64,000 bases of DNA from Hydrogenophaga sp. Its GTDB lineage: Bacteria > Pseudomonadota > Gammaproteobacteria > Burkholderiales > Burkholderiaceae_C. The position numbers were made by a program, and so were the translations under genes. The stretch covers positions 62,001 through 126,000 of the forward strand of contig NZ_JAHCKL010000008.1 of assembly GCF_026125785.1 (NCBI RefSeq). The letters run 5' to 3'. Positions 32,499 through 41,034 of this stretch are shown piece by piece. The notes below the pieces were generated by a model. It ran no database searches and was not told the DNA's origin. It was given only the letters and a program-made list of their open reading frames with translations. The first letter of the stretch is position 1. Each line of letters begins with the position of its first letter.

Positions 32499-35102
32499 AT
32501 GTCGCTGTTTTCCCTGCGCAAAGCGCCGTCCTCGTCCAACGCTTCCGACCCCACCGTGAACACGCCCCAACCCTCCAAGCCCGCCAGCGGCGCCGCGACC
32601 CATCCGTTGGATGCCCTGACGGGCGGCGCCTTTTCCGCGCCGACTTCCGGCGAGCGCGCCGCGCGCATCCGCACCTGGCTGGCGGGCGAACCTTCGCTGG
32701 AGCAGATGAACGAGGTGTTCAAGGAGCTGTCGCACCGCGACCGTGGCGCGGCCAAACCCTTGAAGGAAAAGCTCGACGAACTCAAGCGCCAGAAATCCCA
32801 GGAACAGATGTCGGTGGAGTGGGCGCAGAAAGCGCAGACGCTGCTGGAGCAGTCTCGCCTGAACCTGGCCGACGCGCTGGCCTGGCAGCGCGATGCGGCG
32901 CGTGCCGGTGCGCCCCTTTCGCGCGAACCGCTGGCCGCGCTGCGCCAGTCGCTGGCCGAGCGCGTCAAGGCCATCGAGGACCTGCAGCACCGCGTGCAGG
33001 TTGAACGCGAAGCCGCCGTGCTGATTGCCCAGCGCATCGAGGTGCTGTCCACCAAACCCTGGCGCGAGGCGCAGCAGACCGCTCCGACACTGCAGGCCGA
33101 CGTCAGCCAATGGCAGGCGCAGGCCAGCACGCTGTCGCAGGATCCGCAGTGGGCCAGCGTGGACGCCAAGTTCCCCCCGATGCTGGAGGCCTCGCGCCAG
33201 CAGCTCCAACTGGTGTGGGACGCTTTTGAAAGTGCATTGGCTCAGGCCATCGCGGCCGACGCGGATGCCCAGGCGCCGCTGCCGGCGGTGCCTGTGTGGG
33301 CCGACGAGCTGCGTGCCGCGCGTGGGCAGGAGAACCCCGTCACCAGCGAAAAGTCTGCCCAGGATGCCCAGGCTCAACAAGAGCGCCGTGCCCGTGCAGC
33401 GGCCGAACTGGAGCCCGCGCTGGCCGTGCTGGAGCGCGAGCTTGCCGAGGGCCACGGGAAGGCCACGCCCAAAGCCGCGGCCGACGTGCGCAACCTGCTC
33501 AAGAGCCATGGCCGTGCCGTTGGCGCGGCGCTGGAAGCCCGCGCCAACACGGCGCTGGCCCAGGCCGGTGAACTCGAAGGCTGGCAGCGCTGGCGTGCCG
33601 ACCAGTTGCGCGAGGAACTGGTGGCCAAGGCGGAGGCCTTGCTCAAGGCGCCCGAGGGCCAACGCCTGGGTGGACGCAAGATGCAGGAAACCCTGCGCGG
33701 TCTGCGCGAGCAATGGAAGACCACCGACCAGGGCGGCCAACCCAACCATGCGCTCTGGAAACGTTTTGATGAAGCCTGCACAGAAGCGCACAAGGTGGTG
33801 GAGGCCTGGCTGGTGCAGATGCGCCAGCAAGGCGAAGCCAACAAGGCGCAGCGCACGGCCATCATCGACGAGTTGCGCGCCTGGACGGTGGCGCACGCCG
33901 AGAGCACCGACTGGAAAGCCCAGGTGCGGGAGTTGCATGCGTTCTCGGAGCGCTGGCGCGAGGCGGGCCATCTGAGCGAGAAGGCGTTCGCCGAGATCCA
34001 GCCGCTCTGGAAAGACGTGGTGCACACCGCACACGCCCGGCTGGAGGCGGCACAGGACGAGAGCATCGAGCGGCGCAAGGCCTTGATCGCCGAGGCCGAG
34101 CAGCTGGGCCAGGCCCCGGCGCTGCGCATCGACGCGGTCAAGGCACTGCAGCAGCGCTGGCAGGCAGAAGCCCATGCCGTGCCGCTGGAGCGCAAGCAGG
34201 AACAGAAGCTCTGGGAGGCGTTCCGCCAGCCCATTGACCAGGCCTTCGCGCGCAAGAGCAGCGAGCGCGAGAAGGCAGCGTCCGCATTGAGCGCGCACGA
34301 CCAGCGTGTGCTGGAAGCCTCGCGTGCGCTGGAAACGGCCAGTGCGGGCGGTGATGCTCAGCAGATCCGTGCGGCCATGACCGCCCTGGAGGCAGCCCTC
34401 AGTGCACGCCCTGAATCCGTTGAGGCACCCGCTGCGGACAAAGCGGAGGCCGCCAGCCCGGCCGACGGTGCCGCCGTGGCCGCCGCACCGGCCCGCAAAC
34501 TGGTGGCCATGCGAGGTGACGATCGGCCAGGCATGAAAAAGGCCGAGCCTGCGGGGCGCGATGCGCGCCGTGATGGCCGGCCCGCGCGCCCCGAGGGAGG
34601 CGGGCGGGGTGCGCCTTGGCGCGAGGAGCGCGAGCCGCGCGGTCCCCGCCTGGGCGATACCGCGTTCCGCGCGCAGCGCCAGGCCCTGGAATCGGCGCAG
34701 GCCAGTCTGCGCAAGCTGGCCGCACAGGCGCATGGCGAGGTGCTCACGCAGTTGCAGGGAGCCTGGGAGCAGCGCGACGCCGAACAACTGCCCGCCGCCC
34801 AGGCCCTGGGTGCGCGCGTGAGCGCGGCCGGCCGCGCGACCTGGGCCGCCGCCGTCTCCGCGCCAGCGTCAAAGCCGAATGCGGAGGCCCTGCTGCGCCT
34901 GGAGATCGGTGCGGACGTGCCGACCCCGGCCGATCACCTGAGTGAACGGCGCATGCTGCAACTGCAGTTGCTGACCCGCCGCCACGCGGCCGCGCCAGCG
35001 GATACCTGGGTGGAGGACGTGGCTGCCGTGCTGGCGGGCCCGTTCGAGGCTGGGGCGGCACGCCGTCTGCAGAACGTGCTCAAGGCCTTGCTCAAGCGTT
35101 GA
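32499..35102 (+). CDS. DUF349 domain-containing protein
   Basis: 867 aa, from MSLFSLRKAP. Mostly helical with repeated DUF349 units (W-x-A/E-L-R...LWKxFDEACTEAH-like: KTTDQGGQPNHALWKRFDEA, WREAGHLSEKAFAEIQPLWKD, WQAEAHAVPLERKQEQKLWEAF). An Ala/Gly/Arg-rich linker around 660-710 precedes a final helical part. No signal peptide, so cytoplasmic; no biochemical function is established for the family that I can name with confidence. A GACAAT hexamer lies at 32436-32441, possibly its -10. Follows DUF748 by 101 bases. Confidence 0.8.
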   Translation: MSLFSLRKAPSSSNASDPTVNTPQPSKPASGAATHPLDALTGGAFSAPTSGERAARIRTWLAGEPSLEQMNEVFKELSHRDRGAAKPLKEKLDELKRQKSQEQMSVEWAQKAQTLLEQSRLNLADALAWQRDAARAGAPLSREPLAALRQSLAERVKAIEDLQHRVQVEREAAVLIAQRIEVLSTKPWREAQQTAPTLQADVSQWQAQASTLSQDPQWASVDAKFPPMLEASRQQLQLVWDAFESALAQAIAADADAQAPLPAVPVWADELRAARGQENPVTSEKSAQDAQAQQERRARAAAELEPALAVLERELAEGHGKATPKAAADVRNLLKSHGRAVGAALEARANTALAQAGELEGWQRWRADQLREELVAKAEALLKAPEGQRLGGRKMQETLRGLREQWKTTDQGGQPNHALWKRFDEACTEAHKVVEAWLVQMRQQGEANKAQRTAIIDELRAWTVAHAESTDWKAQVRELHAFSERWREAGHLSEKAFAEIQPLWKDVVHTAHARLEAAQDESIERRKALIAEAEQLGQAPALRIDAVKALQQRWQAEAHAVPLERKQEQKLWEAFRQPIDQAFARKSSEREKAASALSAHDQRVLEASRALETASAGGDAQQIRAAMTALEAALSARPESVEAPAADKAEAASPADGAAVAAAPARKLVAMRGDDRPGMKKAEPAGRDARRDGRPARPEGGGRGAPWREEREPRGPRLGDTAFRAQRQALESAQASLRKLAAQAHGEVLTQLQGAWEQRDAEQLPAAQALGARVSAAGRATWAAAVSAPASKPNAEALLRLEIGADVPTPADHLSERRMLQLQLLTRRHAAAPADTWVEDVAAVLAGPFEAGAARRLQNVLKALLKR

Positions 35103-35134
35103 GTGGCGGTCCGCGCGCCGGGTGGTGAGGCCGA

Positions 35135-35980
35135 TCAGGCGGCGCGGAAGAAACCGTCGTACAGCGGCATCAGCTCGGGGAACTCCTGCGCGAAGCGCTC
35201 GCGGCTGACGAAGTAGGCCTCGCAGGTGACGGCGAAGAACTCGGCCGGATCCTTGGCGGCGTAGTCGTCCAGCCAGGGCGTTTCGCCACCAAAGCGCTCG
35301 GCCATGGACACCGCCTCGCGGAAGCGGTCGTAGGCGGTCTGCATGGTTTCTCGCCAGAGGTCCCGGGCCTGCGCGGGCTGGCGCGTGCCCATGAAGCCTG
35401 ACGGCAGGGGCGGTGCGCCATCCGGCACGTCGCCCAATTGCATGCCGCGCATGTCCATCTTGTGCACGAACTCGTGGATCACCACGTTGTGGCCCTGGTG
35501 TGCACCCTCGCTGGCGCGGGCCACGTCCTCCCAGCTCAGCATCATGGGACCACGGTCCATGGCCTCTCCCGCCAGGACTTCGTCGTAGTGGTGCACCACA
35601 CCCGCGCTGTCCATGGTCTTGCGCCGTGCCACGACCGCCCCGGGTTGCACGACGATGCCGACGAAGTCGCCGTACCAGTCCAGCAGCTCCAGCGGATCGC
35701 GTACCGGTTCGCCTGAGACGCCGCGCATGTGCAGCAGTGGCAGACAGGCCTGGGCCGCAATGGCCAAGGCCATGGCATCGGTGACCACAAGGCCGTTGGC
35801 CCCATGGAACTCCTTCTCCAGCAGGAAGTGGCTGCTCAGTGCACGCAGCCGGGCCTGTTCCTGCTCATCCAGCGAGGCCAGAAAGGCGTGGCTGTCCAGG
35901 GTCTTGCGCCACAGCCTGTCGGGTACCGGAGGCGGGCGGCGCAGCCTGCGCGGCAGCCAACTCTTCAGCAGGTCGAGCAC
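35135..35980 (-). CDS. mtfA: MtfA-family zinc-dependent peptidase (Mlc titration factor A-like)
   Basis: 281 aa with a GTG start. Contains the gluzincin motif HEFVHKMD (HExxH, about residue 170) and downstream AAKDPAEFFAVTCEAYF providing the third zinc-ligand Glu, as in E. coli MtfA, which is activated by the Mlc repressor. N-terminal helices match (LSSHFLLEKEFHGANGLVVTDAM). GTG 35980 is chosen because it lies 16 bases inside the end of lpxH and no better start exists; the frame stays open upstream within lpxH but those residues are Arg/Pro-rich shadow. Cytoplasmic. Last gene of the envelope cluster; converges on the DUF349 gene. Confidence 0.87.
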   Translation of the reverse strand: MLDLLKSWLPRRLRRPPPVPDRLWRKTLDSHAFLASLDEQEQARLRALSSHFLLEKEFHGANGLVVTDAMALAIAAQACLPLLHMRGVSGEPVRDPLELLDWYGDFVGIVVQPGAVVARRKTMDSAGVVHHYDEVLAGEAMDRGPMMLSWEDVARASEGAHQGHNVVIHEFVHKMDMRGMQLGDVPDGAPPLPSGFMGTRQPAQARDLWRETMQTAYDRFREAVSMAERFGGETPWLDDYAAKDPAEFFAVTCEAYFVSRERFAQEFPELMPLYDGFFRAA

Positions 35981-36813
35981 GGGGGGGTGGCTCCGTCGGG
36001 CGACAACCTCAGGCGTCGCAGGCCCTGGCTGTCGAGCCGCAGAACTTCGGCTCGCGGGGGGGTGGCGCCGGCATCCCAGTCGCTGAGCACCACGCGGCAC
36101 AGACCGGGCCCACCGAGCGCATGCTCGCCGGGGCGGTGCGTATGTCCGTGAACCAGCGTGGCGGCCTGGGCACTTTGCAGCCATTCGCGGGCTGCAGTGG
36201 CATCGACGTCCGCCCAGAGGCTGGGGTCGTGCCCTGTGTCGCGCTTGCGTGCTTCACTTTGCGCGCGCAGCCCACGTGCCACCGCCTCGCGTTGTTCCAG
36301 TGGCTGCGCCAGGAACTCGCGCTGCCATGCCGGTGCGCGCACCTGGGCGCGAAAGCGCATGTAGTCGGTGTCGTCCAGACACAGCGCATCTCCGTGGCTG
36401 AGCAGCCAGCGCTGCCCCAGGAAGACGAGCACGGTCGGGTCTTCCAGGCCTTGCATGCCGCAGGCTTCCAGTGCCTTGGGCCCCAGCAGGAAATCGCGAT
36501 TGCCGTGCAGGAAGAACACCGGTGTGTGCAGGCTGTGGGCATGCAGTGCCTGCGCGCAGGCACGCTGGAATTCACGCTCGCCCGTGGCGGGCGTACCGGC
36601 GTCGAGCACATCGTCGCCCACCCACACCTCGAACAAATCGCCCAGGATGAACAGCGCGTCCGCGGCGCGCCCCAGCGGGGGATGCGCCAGGTACCGCTGC
36701 CAGGCCTCAAAGGTACCGGGCTCACTGGCCTGCAGATGCAGGTCAGAGATGATATCCACCACCTGCCAATGCGCGGGCGCGCTCAACTCGGCGAAGCGGC
36801 CTGCGTCCTTCAC
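35965..36813 (-). CDS. lpxH: UDP-2,3-diacylglucosamine diphosphatase LpxH
   Basis: Hydrolyses UDP-2,3-diacylglucosamine to lipid X in lipid A synthesis; peripheral inner-membrane metallophosphoesterase. 282 aa. All calcineurin-type metal motifs are present: DIISDLHL, GDLFEVWVGDD, HGNRDFLL, LLSHGDALC and VHGHTHRPG. GTG start at 36813 (MKDAGRFAELSAP); ISDLHL begins about residue 20, slightly later than in the E. coli enzyme. Overlaps mtfA by 16 bases; a 250-base gap with repeats separates it from ppiB. Confidence 0.94.
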   Translation of the reverse strand: MKDAGRFAELSAPAHWQVVDIISDLHLQASEPGTFEAWQRYLAHPPLGRAADALFILGDLFEVWVGDDVLDAGTPATGEREFQRACAQALHAHSLHTPVFFLHGNRDFLLGPKALEACGMQGLEDPTVLVFLGQRWLLSHGDALCLDDTDYMRFRAQVRAPAWQREFLAQPLEQREAVARGLRAQSEARKRDTGHDPSLWADVDATAAREWLQSAQAATLVHGHTHRPGEHALGGPGLCRVVLSDWDAGATPPRAEVLRLDSQGLRRLRLSPDGATPPCSTC

Positions 36814-36879
36814 CCCAGGCCTTTCCCCGAAAAGGAAGACCCGCAGCCCTCACGTGACCGAGAGCCCCTGCGCCCTCCA

Positions 36880-36986
36880 CCCAGAGATGCCGAGGGTCCG
36901 GCTCCGCCGGCCCAAGGTACCCGCGCGAGCGAAGCGAGGCGTCCCGATCCCAGAGATGCCGAGGGTCCGGCTCCGCCGGCCCAAGG
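36880..36986. repeat. 38-bp direct repeat pair between ppiB and lpxH
   Basis: Two identical 38-bp copies at 36880-36917 and 36949-36986, each holding the imperfect inverted core GTCCGGCTCCGCCGGCCC, separated by 31 bases (CGAGCGAAGCGAGGC lies between). Looks like a dispersed intergenic element rather than coding sequence. Confidence 0.8.
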
Positions 36987-36992
36987 CATCGT

Positions 36993-37030
36993 CCCCCCTC
37001 CCAGCGCCGCAGGCGCGCCAGAGAGGGGGG
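36993..37030. repeat. Intergenic hairpin next to the direct repeats
   Basis: CCCCCCTC (36993-37000) pairs with GAGGGGGG (37023-37030), enclosing a GC-rich inner stem (CGCCGCAGGCGCG). No T-run follows on either strand, so a factor-independent terminator is not supported; it may slow or protect the ppiB-lpxH transcript. The 36814-37063 gap holds nothing else recognisable. Confidence 0.6.
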
Positions 37031-37063
37031 AAGCCGCGCAGCGGCGCAGGGGGGAGCCTCCCA

Positions 37064-37576
37064 TCACACCTCGACAGCCTTCTCGATCACGACGTCCTCC
37101 TTGGGCACGTCGTCGTGGAAGCCCTTGCGGCCGGTGGGCACGCCCTCGATCTTCTTGACGATCTCGGTACCGGAAACCACCTTGCCGAACACCGCATAGC
37201 CCCAGCCTTGCGCGCTGGGTGCGGTGTGGTTGAGGAAGCCGTTGTTGGCCACGTTGATGAAGAACTGGGCCGTGGCCGAATGCGGATCGCTGGTGCGGGC
37301 CATGGCGATGGTGTAGGTGTCGTTCTTGAGACCGTTGTTGGCCTCGTTGGCGATCGGTGTGTCGGTGGCCTTCTGGTTCATGCCCGGCTCGAAGCCGCCA
37401 CCCTGCACCATGAAGCCAGGGATCACGCGGTGGAAGACCGTGTTGTTGTAGTGGCCCTTGTTCACGTACGCCAGGAAGTTGGCCGTGGACTGGGGCGCCT
37501 TCTCGGCATCGAGTTCCAGCGTGATCACGCCATGTCCGGCAATGTGAAGTTCGACTTTGGGGTTGGCCATGTTCAT
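37064..37576 (-). CDS. ppiB: Peptidyl-prolyl cis-trans isomerase, cytoplasmic cyclophilin
   Basis: 170 aa, no signal peptide. Cyclophilin core: [24 protein letters not shown] (catalytic Arg in FHRV), [24 protein letters not shown] and [11 protein letters not shown]. Starts in ATGA overlap with the preceding secreted cyclophilin gene, which argues for the first of two close ATGs. Tandem secreted/cytoplasmic cyclophilin genes suggest a duplication. Confidence 0.93.
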   Translation of the reverse strand: MNMANPKVELHIAGHGVITLELDAEKAPQSTANFLAYVNKGHYNNTVFHRVIPGFMVQGGGFEPGMNQKATDTPIANEANNGLKNDTYTIAMARTSDPHSATAQFFINVANNGFLNHTAPSAQGWGYAVFGKVVSGTEIVKKIEGVPTGRKGFHDDVPKEDVVIEKAVEV

Positions 37577-38175
37577 TTCTCCAGGGTGGCTTTGAGGATG
37601 GTGATGGGTGTGCGGGGCACGTTCTGGTGCATGCCCATGTCCCCCACCGGCACGGCGCGGATCTTGTCCACGACATCCATGCCGGCGATCACCTTGCCGA
37701 ATACGGCGTAGCCGTACCCGTCGGGTTTGGGGGCGTTGAGGTTGGCATTGTCGACCACGTTGATGAAGAACTGGCCGGTTGCCGAATGGGGGTTGGACGT
37801 GCGTGCCATCGCGATCGTTCCACGGTCGTTCTTCAACCCGTTGCCGGTCTCCAGCGGAATGGGTGCGCGCGTGGCCTTCTGTTCGAACCCGGAGGTGAAG
37901 CCGCCGCCCTGCACCATGAAGCCGTCGATCACGCGGTGAAAGATGGTGCCGTCGTAGTGCTTGTCACGCACGTACTGCAGGAAGTTGTCCACGGTCTTGG
38001 GCGCCTTGTCGGGGTAGAGCTCGAGCACGATGTCGCCCATCGAGGTGTTCAGCCGGACCTTGGGGGCGGCGGCACCTTGCGCGGCCACGGACAGCGGCAG
38101 GCTCATCGCGGCCAGGACCGTGACCAGCAGTCGGCGCGAGATGCCGGCGCGGGCGAGGAGGGTAGGGGTCGTCAT
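37573..38175 (-). CDS. ppiA: Peptidyl-prolyl cis-trans isomerase, periplasmic cyclophilin
   Basis: 200 aa with an N-terminal signal sequence ([21 protein letters not shown], cleavage probably after VAA or AQG). Cyclophilin motifs [54 protein letters not shown]. Periplasmic protein folding. TGATG junction with the L,D-transpeptidase upstream and ATGA with ppiB downstream. Confidence 0.93.
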   Translation of the reverse strand: MTTPTLLARAGISRRLLVTVLAAMSLPLSVAAQGAAAPKVRLNTSMGDIVLELYPDKAPKTVDNFLQYVRDKHYDGTIFHRVIDGFMVQGGGFTSGFEQKATRAPIPLETGNGLKNDRGTIAMARTSNPHSATGQFFINVVDNANLNAPKPDGYGYAVFGKVIAGMDVVDKIRAVPVGDMGMHQNVPRTPITILKATLEK

Positions 38176-39665
38176 CAGATGCTTCCTTCAAAAAAGATGG
38201 TCCAGCGGTCGCGCTCGCGCGTCCAGTACTGCCGCTTGGTGACGCCTCGGCTGTACCCGGCGGGTACCTCGCCGAAGGTGACCACCATGGTGTCCTCCTG
38301 GTCGCGCCAGCGCAGCACCGACAGGTCCTTGAGTTGCAGTTCGCGCCCACCGTTGGAGCGCAGTTCGGTTTCCACGCGCGGCCACCACTGGGCGAGGTCG
38401 CGTCCCTGGTTCATGAACCGTTCGGAATAGAAGCCCTTGAGCCGGTCTGCATCGCCCGTGCTGCGCGCCAGGCGCCAGGCCTCCAGGACCTCGTTGAACT
38501 GCTGTCGTTCATCAGCCAGCGCATCGGGCTGCACCCACTGCAGTTCCGGCGCGATCACCACCGGCGTGGTCCGGATGCGCACGGTGGCCAGCACCCGCTC
38601 CAGGTCTGGGTTGGAGAGCACGACGCAACCATCGGAGGCCTGTGGCGCGCGCGCGAACTGCTCGCTGGGCGTGCCGTGCAGCCAGATACCGCTGCCTGTC
38701 TTGCCGCGCTGCACGTCCAGCGGATTCGGGTAGTTGATGGGCAGTGCGCCCACGCCATACAGGTCAGGCAGATTGGCCGGGTTGAGGGTGCTGGTGATGA
38801 AGTAGACGCCGGTGGGCGTGCGCTTGTCGCCCTCGGCGACCTTCTCGATGCCCTGCAGTCCTACCGAGATGTAGTAGTCGCCCAGCAGTTTGAGCTTCGG
38901 CTGCGCATCGGCCCCGGCGTCGGCCTGCGGCCTGGCATTGAGGTTCTCGAACAGGTAGAGGCGCGAGCGCGCGGCATCGATCGCGATGGCGTGGCGGTTC
39001 TGGTTGGAGAGCGTCAGGAACTGCGTCGGAATGGCCCCTTCGGGTGGCCGTTCCGTGAGGGCGCGCAGGCGTCGGCGTGATTCTTCGCGCAGCGTGTCCA
39101 ACTGCTGTGCGCCGGCCTGCGCCGTGGTGTCGGGCACATCGCCCAGCAGGCGCACCGGGCGCGCCTGCAGGCTGAGCAGGTCGCCATAGAGGAGTTGGGC
39201 GAGCTGGAAGTTCGGGTGGTCGCGCACCAGAACCTCGGCCCTTTGCAAGGCCTGCCTATGCTGGCCCTGGCCGATGAGCTGGTAGATCCCGATCAGCCTC
39301 GCCTCCGCATCTCCCATGAGCGGCTGGATCTGCTGCAGACGCTCCGGTGTCAGTGGTGCGCTGGTCAGGCCCGAGCGGCTGTTGCCCGCAAGCCCGCGTG
39401 CCAGGTCGTCCATGCGCGCCAGCGCGCTGTCGATCAGAGCGGGTGGGCGGGCCAGGGTGTAGGCGTTCCCGTCCGTGGGGTGCTGGGGGATGTGAGGCAG
39501 GCGACCCAGGGCCAGCGTGCCGAGCAGTGCCAGCACGAGCAAGGCGAGCAGCCCCGCAAGCGCCCGGCCCCGGGGCGTGCGCCAGCGCATGCCACCGTTG
39601 CCCGGTTCCATCAGGTCCCCCGGCAGGCCGGCATGGCCTCGCTGCGCAAACCGCCGGTTGGCCAT
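38175..39665 (-). CDS. L,D-transpeptidase (YkuD) with C-terminal NTF2-like (Cds6-type) domain
   Basis: 496 aa. Transmembrane anchor about 35-54 (AGLLALLVLALLGTLALG), a helical region, then a YkuD L,D-transpeptidase domain (about 230-375): YYISVGLQGIEK, TPTGVYFIT, and the catalytic stretch HGTPSEQF ... ASDGCVVL near 328-350, with His, Ser and nucleophile Cys. The last about 105 residues (FNEVLEAWRLARSTGDADRLKGFYS ... DRWTIFFEG) resemble an NTF2-like/SnoaL domain, also found at the end of the neighbouring TPR protein. Likely peptidoglycan or protein cross-linking in the periplasm. ATG shares a base with the upstream stop (TGATG). Confidence 0.87.
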   Translation of the reverse strand: MANRRFAQRGHAGLPGDLMEPGNGGMRWRTPRGRALAGLLALLVLALLGTLALGRLPHIPQHPTDGNAYTLARPPALIDSALARMDDLARGLAGNSRSGLTSAPLTPERLQQIQPLMGDAEARLIGIYQLIGQGQHRQALQRAEVLVRDHPNFQLAQLLYGDLLSLQARPVRLLGDVPDTTAQAGAQQLDTLREESRRRLRALTERPPEGAIPTQFLTLSNQNRHAIAIDAARSRLYLFENLNARPQADAGADAQPKLKLLGDYYISVGLQGIEKVAEGDKRTPTGVYFITSTLNPANLPDLYGVGALPINYPNPLDVQRGKTGSGIWLHGTPSEQFARAPQASDGCVVLSNPDLERVLATVRIRTTPVVIAPELQWVQPDALADERQQFNEVLEAWRLARSTGDADRLKGFYSERFMNQGRDLAQWWPRVETELRSNGGRELQLKDLSVLRWRDQEDTMVVTFGEVPAGYSRGVTKRQYWTRERDRWTIFFEGSI

Positions 39666-40774
39666 CAGGATCCCGTGGATTCCCGCACGATGAGCCACCG
39701 GTTGCCGCTCTTGACGAGGTCCAGGGTCTTGCGGCTGGTGACGTTCAGGGTGTCCGAGGCGTATTCCTGGCGGAAGCGTGCCGTTGCGCGGTTGGCGTCC
39801 ACCGCGGTGATGGTGAGTTCACTCACTTCCACGCCGATGCGCGAACGCGGCTCGATGCGTGCGCGGCGCTCGGCCTCCCATGCGGCGCGGGACTGCCCGC
39901 CGGGTGGGGTGAAGCCCGGGCCGTAGGCCGCGAGGTAGCTGGCCACATTGCGCGACGACCAGGCCTTGGCCCATGCCGCCACGGCGGCCTCCACCTCGCG
40001 CTGTGTGTCACCGCCGACCGAGGGCGCAGCGGCCGCAGCGGAGGCGGGCGCGGGCGCCGGAGCGGCCGTGGATGCGGTGGGCGCGGGGGCCGCAGCGGGT
40101 GCAGGCGCGGCCGCAACAGGCGCCGGCGGCCGCGCAGGTGCCACTGCTGGCGCAGTGGCAGCCGCCACCGGCGCGGCCAGGGCACCGGCCTTGCCGGTGT
40201 TGCCGGCGAACAGGTTGCGGATCAGGCTGAGCTTGGGTGCCACGGCGGTGTTGCCCGCATCGAGCTGCAAGGCCTTGCTGTAGGCCTGGCTCGCGAGCTT
40301 GGCATACACGTCGCCCAGGTTTTCATGGGCGGTGGCATAGCTCGGGTTGGTGCGGATCGCCATCTCCAGCGCGGCGCGGGCCTTGTCGAACTGGCTCTGG
40401 CCGGCATAGAGCACGGCCAGGTTGTTGTAGGGCTCGGGCAGCTCGGGGTAATCCTCGGTGAGCTTGGCGAAGGTGGTGATGGCCTCGGCGGACTTGCCAC
40501 TCTCGGTCTGGATCACGCCCTTGAGGAAGCGCATCTGCGGGTCGCGTGGTTTGCTGGCCAGGTACTGGTCGGCCTTGTACATGGCTTCGTTGTACTGGCC
40601 GGCGCGCACCAGGCGGTTGACCTCGGCGTACTCGTCGGATTGCGCCCAGACCGTGGATGTGCCTGCCAGCAGCGCCATCGCCACGCCGAGCACGGCATGG
40701 CGCAGACGCAGGGTCCGTGCGTTGGACGGCGCGGCGGTGTTGAAGCCGGACTGGGATTTCGCGGAGTGGCGCAT
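39665..40774 (-). CDS. Exported TPR protein with C-terminal NTF2-like domain
   Basis: 369 aa. Signal peptide with likely cleavage after VWA (residue 44). Tetratricopeptide repeats about 48-195 (AEVNRLVRAGQYNEAMYKADQYLASKP, PEPYNNLAVLYAGQSQFDKARAALEMAI, ATAHENLGDVYAKLASQAYSKAL). A long Ala/Pro linker (about 205-265) leads to an NTF2-like domain (VEAAVAAWAKAWSSRNVASYLAAYG ... GNRWLIVRE). First gene of the six-gene minus-strand envelope cluster. Start MRHSAKSQ chosen; the open frame extends 76 codons upstream through non-coding sequence. Function unknown; a scaffold for the transpeptidase next door is an inference. Confidence 0.85.
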   Translation of the reverse strand: MRHSAKSQSGFNTAAPSNARTLRLRHAVLGVAMALLAGTSTVWAQSDEYAEVNRLVRAGQYNEAMYKADQYLASKPRDPQMRFLKGVIQTESGKSAEAITTFAKLTEDYPELPEPYNNLAVLYAGQSQFDKARAALEMAIRTNPSYATAHENLGDVYAKLASQAYSKALQLDAGNTAVAPKLSLIRNLFAGNTGKAGALAAPVAAATAPAVAPARPPAPVAAAPAPAAAPAPTASTAAPAPAPASAAAAAPSVGGDTQREVEAAVAAWAKAWSSRNVASYLAAYGPGFTPPGGQSRAAWEAERRARIEPRSRIGVEVSELTITAVDANRATARFRQEYASDTLNVTSRKTLDLVKSGNRWLIVRESTGS

Positions 40775-40884
40775 GGGACCTCGGAGGCGAACCCGGCGTG
40801 CCGGAATGGGGCGGCGCCGGTGAAACGTTGATCGAAGGCCCGCAGCCGCACAGGGGTGCACCAACGGGCTGGATATACTGGCGG

Positions 40885-40890
40885 ATTGTA
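40885..40890 (-). promoter_or_regulatory. Possible -10 box for the TPR/transpeptidase cluster
   Basis: TACAAT on the minus strand in the 260-base divergent gap 40775-41034; on the plus strand TATACT (40874-40879) could serve cysS. Neither has a convincing -35 box. Nothing else recognisable in the gap. Confidence 0.35.
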
Positions 40891-41034
40891 TCTGAGGGGG
40901 TCCGGTTCCCTGGGGCTTGCCGGGCCATCCGCAGCACTGGCGGGCCCGGGTGTTGCAGGGTGTCACACAAGGCACTGCCACCGATGCCCGGATGCTGAAC
41001 ATTGCCTTCGTCGTCTCCTGCCCGCTGCCGCTCC

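Noticed and set aside
36880..36986. CRISPR or attachment sites from the 38-bp repeat pair
   Set aside because: Only two copies, no cas genes, no integrase and no tRNA nearby.
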